The translations under genes and the position numbers were made by a program. A DNA stretch of 64,000 nt from Bactrocera neohumeralis (lineage: Eukaryota > Arthropoda > Insecta > Diptera > Tephritidae): positions 45,406,574 to 45,470,573 of the forward strand of contig NC_065921.1 of the NCBI RefSeq assembly GCF_024586455.1, written 5' to 3'. Positions 1-11,055 of this stretch are shown here, piece by piece. Position 1 is the first letter of the stretch. Each line of letters opens with the position of its first letter. Under the pieces are notes generated by a model. It ran no database searches, was not told the DNA's origin, and saw only the letters and a list, made by a program, of their open reading frames with translations.

Positions 1-713
1 AATCCTCAATACTAGTTTACTTCTGATGAGTCCACAAAAGTACCGTGAAAAAAAGCTGATCCAAGTAAATGAATGGGCAAAGTGACTATCATATAATAAT
101 TTGGCGCATAAAGTTTAGTTGAATAGTAGAGCAGACCTTTCTCTCACACATTTTGATTCACTTTCTATGCATTTACAGAATTAAGCTTTATTATAAAGAT
201 TAGTATTAGTATACAATAAATTCCGGCCGCGAGGTCGTATATGAGCTATAATGTGCTGAATATAATCTTCCAAGACCCTATCTGCGTAGAACCCACAAAA
301 ATAGCTCAGCGGTGCCAATTGACACCAATGAATTGTTTAAATTAGAATATTACTAATATATAAAGTATCATATCTTGTAAGTGATATCAAACTCGACATA
401 GTGTTTTACTAAAATCGTATAAAATAAAATTGAGAAAATTATTATTGAGCTTTTGTTATTAACATTTGATGTTAATCTTAATTATCTCCTTAATGATAGG
501 CTTTAATAAGATACAAGAAATTCAACGCTTTCTCCAATTTGATTGCTCAACAGTGTCCACGTGATATTCATAAGCCCAAGTCACGTCAAAATAGCGTTGC
601 GCCTGCAGAATATACTCGTGAACGTAGTTTTTTTAAAATAATTCCGAACTTATAAAAAGAAAGTTTTATTTGTTTAAGTGTTACGTGGGTTTTAAAATTC
701 ATGAAATATTATA
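1..713. other. AT-rich non-coding DNA
   Basis: No reading frame, repeat pair or structural RNA that I can support. The sequence is AT-rich with stops in all frames. Confidence 0.5.
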
Positions 714-1130
714 TTTTTATACTCTTGCAACATCTTGCTACATATTATAATAGTTTTGGCCCCCAGCGGTTGTACGTACCACCTAAAACTCCCTCAAAAC
801 GCCATTAACTGAAAACTAGAAAAACTAAATTTGCTAGTGCAAATATTGTAAGAACTCCTACCGTGTGAAAATGGATGAAATCCTAACATAACCCTGCTCA
901 CTCCTGATATTATGATACTGTTAAAAACTATAAACAACTTAATAAATCAGTAACTGAATACGCCAGAAACATAAAATGTTACAGCCGAGATGGTATGAGG
1001 GGGCGTTATGGGAACCGGTGTAAAAATTGTACGACGAGCATGACACCGCGCGATTCTTTGTGAAATCACATATCTCGGGACCCGGCCGACCGATTTCGAC
1101 TAAATGCTCAGGTTACGAATTTAAAAATAA
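714..1130 (-). repeat. Dispersed repeat family 1, partial copy
   Basis: Reverse-complement match to 17,590-18,240. Shared landmarks are the ACTCTTGCAAC tail, the stretch around GAGATGGTATGAGGG and the text ending in CCGATTTCGAC. No coding capacity. The family is non-autonomous and lacks terminal inverted repeats; I infer it belongs with the Helentron-associated (DINE-like) repeats common in flies. Confidence 0.55.
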
Positions 1131-1916
1131 AAGTATTGAATGTGCTTTTATTTTTATGAATTTTGTATAATTATCGGCTTGTTATTAATAATATTAATTT
1201 CTATGGGCATGATTAGGGTTCTACGCATAAAAACAAACATCATCTGATCCTCTCAGGCTCCTTACCAAAAATAATAAATTAATAAAATCAAGACGAGTAA
1301 GTAATCGCAAAGGAAGCCGAATGAATGACTGTCAAATATTACCATTGAATACACACAGGGAATATTAAGCACTTATTTGTTCGCTTACACTTAAAGTGAT
1401 GGGGCGCTGTGTTGCAAATTGTTGCAGGCGGTGGCTATTTATTTGAACACCTACGACTAGAATTGTGTGCGTGTATGTGCGTCGCTCGAATTTAATAATA
1501 TTTGCACTCGGAGTAATATGGCCTGCTACACCCCCACGGATGTTACAAAGACGGATTGTACATACATGTAATGCAATTAAAAAATGAAGGAGTTTCCGTG
1601 CTCCATGGCGTATGAGTGTTGCCCCCGTATACTTTTTCATCTTCGTTCGTTAAGATCTCAGATATTGAGCGTGTGTGCGTTGTCATAAAGTTCACTAATT
1701 CTTTAGTGACTTAATGCAAATATCAAAATGCAGTTATAAAGACATTGTTCAATATTTAGTTTAAGGACGCATCTACTTAAAATACGAAAAACCCATTATG
1801 TTTGGTTTTGATCAAATATTTTACTCAGTTCAGTTGTTTTCATAGAATACTTCTTGATGCCAGATGATATCTTAAACTGAAGCAAGTCGACATCTGACAA
1901 TTTAACCTTAGTAAAA
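1131..1916. other. AT-rich non-coding DNA
   Basis: Nothing supportable. A 91-codon minus-strand frame at 1,365-1,640 has no recognisable family or coding signature. Confidence 0.45.
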
Positions 1917-2250
1917 ATGGAGCGCTTCACGATAGAATAACGTGCCGTCATTATTGAACAAAATTTCAAAAACAATGAGAGGTTTGCGGCCGCAGCTCGA
2001 AAATTTCATACAAAATTTGGTTTGGAATAATGTTATAACTTCGACAGCTGTAAAGATGATTGAAAATGGCAGAGAATTTCAACCTCGCATTAATTTTGGG
2101 ACACTTCCCCCAATGTGACGTTTAGCTGATAATATAGAAACAAGCTATTTTTAATAGAAGAGGAGCGTGAGAAAGCGTCGGGAATTCACTTTGTTTCTGA
2201 CATTTATTGTGGAAATTTCAGGCTAAGTTTGATCCAAGCAGCTTCAACGA
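1917..2250 (+). pseudogene. Mariner/IS630-type transposase, N-terminal relic
   Basis: From the ATG at 1,917 the frame reads MERFTIE, stop, RAVIIEQNFKNNERFAAAAR, then KFHTKFG before another stop. This is the typical opening helix-turn-helix of insect IS630-Tc1-mariner transposases of the type whose C-terminal half occurs at 31.6-32.4 kb. At least two in-frame stops are visible and similarity fades after about 2,060, so this is a dead fragment. The downstream boundary is approximate. The assignment rests on family recognition by eye, not on an alignment. Confidence 0.5.
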
Positions 2251-2824
2251 CTTAGGAAAGACGAAGGGCTTAAACTACTTTGGACGCTGTAATATCTTGG
2301 TTCCAGTTTTAATTTTCAATTTGTGGGCGAGATAACTTATGATAAGTTCTTATTTATTCTTAAAACTAGGATGACTATAATTAACTAAATACCTACTGGA
2401 AAAGAACAATGTCTTATTTTAAGAAAGCTTTTAGCTTTTTCCATTAACAGCAGTTGCCAAATAACAGATGAGTATTGCCTTAAAGTGCATATTTTGCGTA
2501 CATACAGACACTTTCAGTATCGTAAAATAAATATATGTAGTAAAATAAAACGAAACACTAAAAAAGTTTAATAAAAAGTAAGATAAAACTGCATGAAGCA
2601 GTAATAGTATTACCCGGTTCGTGTCCGCTCTGCCTTCGCGAAAAGGAGATCAACCGCCCTTCAAGTTTCAGCTTTCGCGCTATAAAAGTTATCTAACGTA
2701 AACAAGCTCTTTATTTTCAAGTTAAACCATGCCTAAGTTATTTCACTTTTCAAAAATATTTTTGATATGATTTTATTATCTCTAGCAATAAAGTTTTTAA
2801 CTTCAAAGCAACGCTCCTTCAATA
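2251..2824. other. AT-rich non-coding DNA
   Basis: No gene or repeat recognised. A GC-richer patch at about 2,615-2,680 has no identifiable function. Confidence 0.4.
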
Positions 2825-4003
2825 TCTTCTTCTTCTTCTTTATTGGTGTAGACACCGCTTCCGCGATTATAGTCGAGTTAACAACAGCACGCCAGTCGTT
2901 TCTTCTTTTCGCTACGTGGCGCCAATTGGATATTCCAAGCGAAGCCAGGTTCTTCTCCACTTGGTCCTTCCAACGGAGTGGAGGTCTTCCTCTTCCTCTG
3001 CTGCCCCCGGCGGGTACTGCGTTGGATTTCTAGGCTGATATTGTTGGTGGTGTTGACGCTGGTTCCAAGATAGACGAAATTATCTACGACTTCAAAGTTA
3101 TGACTGTCAACAGTGACGTGAGAGCCAAGTCGCGAGTGCGACGACTGTTTGTTTGATGACAGGAGATATTTCATCTTGCCCTCTTTCACTGCCAGACCCA
3201 TTTTCTGTGCTACCTTGTCCAGTCTGGAGAAAGCAGAACTAACGGCGCGGGTGTTGAGGCCGTTGATATCAATATCACCGGCACACGCCAGCAGCTGTAC
3301 ACTCTTATAAAAGATTGTACCTGTTCGATTAAGTTCTGCAGCTCGAATTATTTTCTCCACCAGCAAGTTGAAGAAGTCGCACGATAGGGAGTTGCCTTGT
3401 CTGAAACTTCGTTTGGTATCGAACGGCTCGGAGAGGTCCTTCCCGATCCTGATGGAGCTTTTCGTGGTGCTCAACGTCAGTTTACGCAGCCGTAATAGTT
3501 TTGCGGGGATACCAAAACCTTCTTTGCCCACCCTGGCGTTAAAGCCGCCAAGCACGATTTTGACATCGTGGCGGGGGCAGCTCTCATAGGTGCCCTCCAA
3601 GCGCTCTTCCGTCGGGGCGTGGGCGCAAATAAACGATATGTTCAAGAACCTCGCTTTGATGCGGATTGTGGCTAGACGTTCATTCACCGGAGTGAATGAT
3701 AGTACTCGGCGACGGAGTCTCTCTCGCACCACGAGTTGGGGGTGTTTTTTACGGGGCGGGTCCCAAACCCAGTGCACAACCCTGCGGAGGGGATGTTTTG
3801 CCTTCTCACTTTAGCTCGCCTTCAAACGGATGTTCTGAGGCTGCCCAGAGGATACTTGGTCAAAGACCGGAAGTCGTGAGCTGCTTGAGTCATGTGTAAA
3901 AGAATTGTTTCTGGCCACTCCCAAGTAAATGGCGATCAGAGAACTTTCTTCACTTGCGTGAACTTCTACACATGACTCCATCCTCTACACATGACTCCAT
4001 CCT
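2825..4003 (-). mobile_element. RTE-type LINE, copy A, internally deleted
   Basis: Minus-strand copy of the LINE seen intact at 33.9-37.0 kb. The 3' end is marked by the GAAGAAG-type simple tail (2,826-2,842), and the 5' end is at about 4,003. A 299-codon frame (3,777-2,878) joins endonuclease pieces (ERLATIRIKARF; LGGFNARVGKE, so the usual GDFNA is changed) directly to RT pieces (SFRQGNSLSCDFFNLLVEKI; LLACAGDIDI where YADD is expected), skipping most of the element. Its C-terminus is frameshifted. Loss of the YADD aspartate pair and the large deletion make it inactive. The 5' terminal 19 bp is tandemly duplicated. Confidence 0.85.
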
Positions 4004-4184
4004 CCTCCCTCAATACCTAGCAAGGTGTTATCTGCGAAGTTTCCTCAAGCCATGACAAGATGGTATGTAATCCTTAGACTACAAGCCTGATAAGTGGTCC
4101 CTTGGAATACGTACCCTTATGGGCCAGTCATAAGCCTCTCAAATGTTTAAGTCCATGAAGAAAAATACAAATATTAAGAACAAG

Positions 4185-4330
4185 GGAGCACTAAGTTTGG
4201 GTGTAACCGAACATTTTATAATCTTGCAACTTGCAAAGATCAGAGACAGGGAAATACCTTAAAATGGAAAACGTCAAACATAGGTTCGGAATCCAAGCTC
4301 ATGGTCATAAAATACTCTAAAGCCATTATT
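4185..4330 (+). repeat. Dispersed repeat family 1, head fragment
   Basis: Matches the start of the longer copy at 16,845. It carries a small hairpin (TTTGGGTGTAACCGAA) and the landmark TCTTGCAACTTGCAAAGATC. Only the first ~140 bp can be followed. Confidence 0.5.
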
Positions 4331-5624
4331 CGATCAGAGTTTTTCTTGTTTTATCAATTTGTTTCTTGATTTGTGTAGCCCTTTCAGAGCATCTTGCGTC
4401 TAAATTTGATGTCCCTGTTGTATTTAATTATTGATTTATCGCACCTTTAGTACTTTCTTTCTATCAGTACATTTATATGAGAAGTGGAAGGAGTTATCTT
4501 CCGATTCCACAACAATGTATTAGCGTAGCTTTTTTGTGTATAACAGTGTATGCTATTGATTATGAGTAATCAATTCACTCCAGATCCCGCTTGCGTTTTA
4601 GAAATTGATATACAAGTATTACTTATTATTAAAAGTTCTATATAAATTTGGCAAATAAATATGTGTTCATAGCACCTACAACAGATTATATTAAGTTTGC
4701 CACAAACTTTGTAACATCTAGAATGGAATGTCGAAGACTCTATACAATTTATCATCTTCTCGAAATTTGGCATGAGTCGAAATCAATAATAATCAAACTA
4801 TAATTTTAGCACACTCATTGCGATAAATGCGAATTGTCAAAATAGAAAGATAAAAACCAAACACTTCGCTGACTGTATTAAATATTGTATTTTCGTGCTG
4901 ATAAGAGCAACAACACTTCACTGATAATATGACAAGTAAATTCTAATAAAAAATCGCACGTATATGTAAATAAATAACAACATAGCGAGAGAAAGCACAT
5001 TATTCATTTTACCACAAATACTTCTAGATCGATATTTGATAAATAAATTTAATTGCAAAGAGATTATGCACTTAGCTAACACAGGTGATGAAAACCGTAA
5101 AAGCGGAGATGAGATTGGATAGGGAAATTTTTCTGAGACAACAGGTTAATAAATAATCACTTGTTGAATAAGTCTGATATATACAAGCGTTGCGTGCAGC
5201 GTTTGATAATTCGTTGAAGTTTTTGAAGGTTTGCCAATAACGAAAGAGAACGTTTGATTTTTTCTTATCTTTATATTTAATATTAGCTAAGGGGATTCTA
5301 TGATATGTATAGAAACAGATGCTTCGGGACATCATATACATATACAACTTCTCTAATGGGGAAATCTAAAACTCATTCGCAATTTACGACTCCTTCATTA
5401 TGGCATAAATACGCCATAAAACCTTCTTTCAATATATTGGCGATTTGATAAACGATAGGTTTTCAGGTTTGAAGTTATAGCATATCTAGCGAAAAAGGGG
5501 TAATCGGTTGTCTGTTGCATTATCGTTCGGTAAATTAAAAAGTTTTGTAAAACTGCTTAGACAGAGCTACATACTAGCGACTAATTATAACTAAAGATAT
5601 TTCTCAGATGCAAACGAGTCCAAA
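4331..5624. other. AT-rich non-coding DNA
   Basis: No gene seen apart from the short family 2 fragment listed separately. Two minus-strand frames (4,570-4,773 and 5,072-5,347) have low-complexity AT composition and no family signature. Confidence 0.4.
4690..4765 (-). repeat. Dispersed repeat family 2, tail fragment
   Basis: Reverse-complement match to the tail of the complete family 2 copy (24,205-24,265): AAGTTTGCCACAAACTTTGTAACA followed by a diverged GTCGAAGACTCTATA. Short and diverged, so a weak call. Confidence 0.4.
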
Positions 5625-6080
5625 ATTTATAATTTTTACACTCTTGTTTAATAGTTTTGTTCACCTAACGGTTGTATGAATCACCTTAAACTATATAATT
5701 TGGTACAAAGGATTGCAGTAGCAAGGGGCACCTGTGGGCAAACATTTTTTAAAAACTTTAATAAGTTTAAAGTACATATCTCCTAAACCACTCGAATAAC
5801 ATAAATACATAAACAACTCTTACCAACATTGTGAAAATAGATGAAATCGGAAGATATATAACGTACTGTTAAAAACAACTAAAAGGGCGATAAATCAATA
5901 ACTAATATGCCGGAAGCATTAAATTTTACTACTGATATGGTATGAGAGAGCTTTATGGGAGCTGGTGTGAAAATTGGACGATGGACTTGGAACCGCCAAC
6001 TTTTTGGTTAAATCCAATATCTCGGCCCCCAACTAAACGATTTCGACAAAATTTAGAATGTGACATTCTTTTAAAATTCC
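5625..6080 (-). repeat. Dispersed repeat family 1, partial copy
   Basis: Reverse-complement match to 17,570-18,240, including GATATGGTATGAGAGAGC and GGGCACCTGTGGGC. Closely parallels the fragment at 714-1,130 and is in the same orientation. Confidence 0.6.
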
Positions 6081-6804
6081 TATGACATAGTGCGAAAAGG
6101 AAATCGGACTACAACACATTTTAAAATTTAATTAGATTTTTTCACCTTCCATTCCACAAATCAATAAGCAATTAATATGATGAGAGAGTGGTTAGCTCTT
6201 CTTTTAAAATAAGCAAAACAGTTTTTAAAACGTTTTATTAGTTTCGCCTCTATGGTTGTAAAAAAAAATCAAATTAAAGGAGCCAGAAAAGAAAAAACTG
6301 TTTCCAAAACCAAGTGCGTCATATAGGCTCGTTAGCATATAAAAGCTTTTAAGTTTTTGTTAAAATATATTTATTAAACATTTTTTCTATTAGACTATAA
6401 CCGGTTATTTTAATTTCTGTAACAGTATTTTATTTACATTGTACATCCAACAGAAAGCTTTTATTATCCTATTTATGTACACATGTGTGTAATATTACAT
6501 TATCGAATTTGTTGTTTATCAGAATGTCTGTATATTAAAACCTTGTGAAGTGTCAACATATATTAAATTACAAATAGGAATTTATTATCTAAAGGCTAAG
6601 CATCATAATGCAACTACATGAAAACTGCAGGGAAATTAGCAAATTGCTAAAAAACTCCTGCTATTAAATTACTTCTTAAACAAGAGAAGAAACCCTTTAA
6701 ACTGCAATTGAAAGAGTCTTTAACTGAATAATATCTAGATGTTAAAAATGTTGTGTGTTTGAGTAACTTAGAAAAGTGTTCGATTAATAGCTAAAGCTTT
6801 CATT
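6081..6804. other. AT-rich non-coding DNA
   Basis: Very AT-rich; no gene or repeat recognised. Confidence 0.4.
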
Positions 6805-7220
6805 ATAACCACAACAGAATATATAAAGTTTGCCGCAATGTTCGTGACACCCAAAAGGAAACGTCGGAGACCCTATAAAGTTGAGGTATAAAAGAACAGT
6901 GCAATGGTGATGAGTCAGTTTAGCGCTGTCCTTCTGTCTTCCCGTCCATCTGTGTATAACTGTATTAGTCCCCACGTTGTGGGAAATCGATCCAAAATTT
7001 TCTACACAACTTTCTTCACAAAGAAGCTCTTCATTTCTCCCAACCGCTTACATCAAATCAATACAGAATATAGGTGCCTTACAAACTGACCGATTAAACT
7101 CAAGGTTTTGTGTGGAAAACTTCTTTATTGGAAGAGATATATTCACGAAATTCGCATTTATTGATAAAAGCAGCGCTAAAAGCTCCAAATAAATTGCTTA
7201 GATCGGACCACTTTTGCATA
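6805..7220 (-). repeat. Dispersed repeat family 2, diverged copy
   Basis: Carries the family 2 tail in reverse (AAGTTTGCCGCAATGTTCGTG, then ACACCCAAAAGGAAACGTCG and GAGACCCTATAAAG). More degenerate sequence follows, with a TATATTCACGAAAT landmark near 7,137. Short frames at 6,904-7,192 arise from this repeat and are not genes. Confidence 0.5.
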
Positions 7221-9635
7221 AATGTTAGGCTAGGCTATACTAGTTGTCTGTTACGTCTTACATAGACGAACTTTTTTTTAGAAATTACTGATGGAGGTTC
7301 AGTTTAATTAGAGCTAAGGTATTCGCATACAGGACGCCGATACTTTTTGCCAACAATTCACTCATGAAGTCATAACTCTAAATTTCAGTGGACATGACAC
7401 CCACTCTTATATCCCATTTTTTATATATAAATATATACTATACATATATTCTTTGAATATATATCATAATTCAAAGAAGAATAAATAAAATTTTTTTTTT
7501 TTTACTATCCTAGTTCTGCATCACAGAAATTAAAATAAATTTACATATTCACCGGTAAAAGCTTCGAATGATTTTTTTAAGTTTTAATTTTTGACTTTAA
7601 ATTTTCAATTGGAAAATTTTTTTAACACTTTGAAAACTCAATGAGAATTTGAGTTTTTTGATCATATGTAAATAATATAAATCATTACCACAGTTTTTCT
7701 TAAAACTATAAAGATATTAGTAGACTATGAGTGTTTTAAAAAAAGTACACTCTTTTTCACAAAATTTTGCTTTTATTACCTTTTTACTTATTTCATGCAT
7801 TTAATACTGCTAATAAATGTTAACGATGAAACTTGTTTTCCATTTTTATGATTTCTTTCTGCTTAAATAAAATATTCCACTCACTAAGCGGTAAAAAAAT
7901 AGAATTGAATTTTGTATTATCATAAGAATTAACTTGAAGAACTTGCAATGCCAAGCAGCAATTTTAGTTTCCCATAAACATAAACGTACACTTTCAATGT
8001 GAACCTGGTAAAAATGCTTTAATTAATGTGAATAAATTTTCTTTGCAGAAACTCTTATAAACACGAAGTTTTTATACGCAATCTTATTTTTGTTTCACAA
8101 AAATGCAAATAAATATATTAATTTATTTTCTTCCTTTGTTTAAAAAAGCGAAGCGAGCGTTAATATCCGTAATGCCGATAAGACGCAAGCAATTGTAGCG
8201 GGTAATTTAATTTTTTATATTAAAATGTAATGACTTTTTTATTCAACGCGCGGACGTGAAAGTAACGACGGGTATTTAATTGTAGTTTGCAGTTCGATGC
8301 ACACTCGAGTGGACAAACGTTGGCGTATCTAAAGTGTCGCCAAATAATCACAGACGGAAATTTAAATATATATTATTGTGACACTGTTGGAAACTCAAGC
8401 ACATTAATATTCTTATAGTAAAGTTCACTTAAGACATATGGTAGTGAAGATTTTTCAACTCACGCACGAATTTCACTAACACACAATTTCCGTTAGTTTG
8501 ATATTTTGTATTAGTATATCCTTTATTGAATTGAAAAGCAGTAACGCGCGACCGCGTGTAACACTTTGTCCGGTCAACGACGGAATGATGTTCGTGAACG
8601 CACTCAACGCGTTAAAGAGCGGTTCATCAACGCAGCTGCCAAACAAAGCGTCACTGTTATCATAACAGAGCAGCGCAGCGACGCCAGACTGTGCATCCAT
8701 TTGAGCATCCCATTCATTCAGCTGGCGTCAGTGAATGTAAACGCGATGAATAAATGAAGAAGTGAAGGACAGAGGCGAAGATGAGGTGTATATCTATGTA
8801 TGTTTTATGCTAGATAGTTATCAGCATTTGAGTTTGTCTCTCATGTTGCTAATAATAAGCAGCTGCTCTTTTTCACACGCAATATTCAGTCTGTATTATA
8901 CTATTATTGCGGTTATTTTTGTTCCTACTTTCCATTCCAACTTTGTAGTTGTCGGTTTAATTTCATATTAAAAAAGCTTACTATCAGCTCTCTCTCTCAT
9001 TTTCACGCGGCAGCAACCATAAAATTTCATTTATTCAATAAGTTTTGATAAGAAAGCTTCATCACACTTTCTCGCATTACTCATACGACATGGTGTACTC
9101 AATGGGCATACATAGAAGAATGCAGAAAAAAAGCTGTCCACATATGGTGTCGTAAATATTAGAGCTATATGTTATAGTAAATACCATTCCTGGTGTTGTG
9201 AGAGAAACAAAAATTTCTTATAAGAGAGAGCATACAGAAGCGCGAGAGCATGAAAACAAAACTAAAGAGCTTCATTACAACACGTATAGTGGAGAAACGA
9301 CCTGTTGCCAACCAATAAGTATATATATTTAACACTAACAAAATATATAATATAAAGTAATATATTGAAATATATGCTCATATATATATAAGTCAATGCT
9401 AATATGCGTATTCTCTTACCTATGTGTGTAGTTATGCTAGTTATGTTCGGAAGAATTAATAGCCTTCCACTGACTTTATACACAGATATATAAGAGCGGT
9501 TTCTATAAGCACAGTGACATTCATGTCATATTATATATGACTGATATTGGTGAAATCCTGACAGTGATAGGTTTCAACAGCTAACACTTTTTTCTTAAAC
9601 TTGTGACGGTATGCACAGTGCTGCGTATTTGAGGC
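7221..9635. other. AT-rich non-coding DNA
   Basis: About 2.4 kb with no supportable gene. Short frames at 8,476-8,971 and 9,262-9,483 show no family, signal or codon pattern. Around 8,520-8,760 the GC content rises locally; I see no promoter elements that would justify a call. Confidence 0.4.
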
Positions 9636-10338
9636 AGATATGGAATTGTATAGGAAAAGTATTGAGAATAAAGAATCAAGTAGATAACAGCTGTTTGTAC
9701 ATACTATCGGTACTTTAAGTAATTATGCCTAGCTGAAATTCATTGAGAACAAATCAGCTGTACTAGCTACCACTAATTTTGCCTAAATTTCTTTTTGATA
9801 TCCAAATAAAGTTGTTAGCATTATTAGGTCAAGCATATAAATGGAAACTTCCATATCTATGATGGGAAATATAATAGACTTTAAACTCTAAATTTTTAAA
9901 TTTCGATGCTGATAAATTTTAAGTTTTTACAACATTTATGAGCGAATATAAGTTACTATTTTTTAGCGGAATTTTAAATACTGGTTTCTTAAACCTGGCC
10001 TACGCTCACCTAAGTTGCGTCTTCTTACTAAAATATGTCCATAAAACATTGTATAACCGACAGCTGCCGATACTCTTCTGCCCTCCGATGAATGTACAGC
10101 GTTAATGTAACTGGGTTGTCTAATATAAATTTGTACAAAAAATGTATGGAATTACGGAACACTAAGCTAAGTCAAGCCAATAAATATGCTAATTCCATAC
10201 GATCAAATCATTTAGATTTAATTCTCAATCTTCTTGTGTTTCTAGAAGTGGCGTGGTTTTTCCGTTGAGTTGTGAACAATAGGGTGTGCCTTTATGGGTT
10301 GTGTGGGCTAAATTCTGTATAGATATTTAGTTCTCACA
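9636..10338 (-). repeat. 3' LTR (truncated at its outer end)
   Basis: The inner border is set by the polypurine tract: on the minus strand the LTR begins TGTGAGAACTAAATATC right after GGGGGGGGAG. Positions 9,636-10,220 match 14,583-15,193 of the other LTR. The ~205 bp equivalent to 14,378-14,582 is missing here. Confidence 0.65.
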
Positions 10339-10350
10339 CTCCCCCCCCAC
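10339..10350 (-). other. Polypurine tract
   Basis: Minus strand GTGGGGGGGGAG directly upstream of the TGT that opens the 3' LTR. This is where plus-strand DNA synthesis would be primed. Position and composition fit a Gypsy PPT. Confidence 0.65.
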
Positions 10351-10732
10351 TTCGGAGAGTTTTGCATTCCATGCAAAATTCAATTCATTCCATTGTTAAT
10401 TTACAATGGTTATTTAAATTAGAAAAAAAAAATTTGCTAATTTACAATGGTGATTTCATATAAAAAGAAAAATCTAAGACTTACGCCTAAAAGTATATAT
10501 ACATTTGCATTTACAATGTTCATTTGGCTTAAAAACGAAAAATTCTAAGACTTATATCTATATATTGACTATATATATAGACTTATATATATAGACTTGT
10601 ATATATTATATGTATATTTTGTATTTTTTTTGTTTTTTGACTTGTTTAATTTGTTTTTTTCCCAATAACTTTCACTTAGTTTTGTTTTTTTTTTTTTTTA
10701 ACTGCAGTTGAATTTTTTTCTTCTCTGTTTTT
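10351..10732 (-). other. Low-complexity region between integrase and PPT
   Basis: T-runs, TATATAGACT repeats and three imperfect copies of a TTTACAATGGT-type motif occupy the place where the rest of integrase should be. No coding sequence. The missing catalytic D and E of integrase would have been here. Confidence 0.5.
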
Positions 10733-11055
10733 TCATATAAATTCACTTTTTTTTTTGTTTTTTTTTTCGCGACGAAGTCCTTCAGCTGTAGCGCGCCTCA
10801 TGGGGACTAATTGAACCCACTTGCTGAAGCGGTCGAAAGACACCAGTAGCATTGTATTGCCATGGGTTGATCGCGGTAAGGGTCCGATAAAGTCGGTGCA
10901 AACTGTGGCAAACGGCTCTTGTGCCACCTGTGAAAGCATCTTCCCTGCTGGTCTCTGCTGTCCTTCCTTGTATTTCTGGCAGGACTCACACCGGCGTACG
11001 TACTGGCTAATGTGGCGGTACATTCCTGGCCAGTAATATCGATTGGCGACTCGGG
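10733..11055 (-). pseudogene. Integrase fragment of the Gypsy element
   Basis: Reads YYWPGMYRHISQYVRRCESC then QKYKEG, the CxxC half of the HHCC zinc finger, followed by CTDFIGPLPRS with the first catalytic aspartate and FDRFSKWVQLVPMRRATAEG. The frame then runs into lysine-rich low-complexity sequence and stops. Upstream, a small deletion joins HDIPNAG (end of the pol frame) to TVARVANRYYW, removing the second histidine of HHCC and shifting the frame. The remaining DDE residues are absent, so the protein cannot integrate DNA. Confidence 0.8.

Noticed and set aside
1365..1640. 91-codon minus-strand frame
   Set aside because: No motif, repeat relationship or signal recognised.
8476..8971. Short frames on both strands in a locally GC-richer patch
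   Set aside because: Overlapping small frames without conserved motifs; no evidence for an exon.
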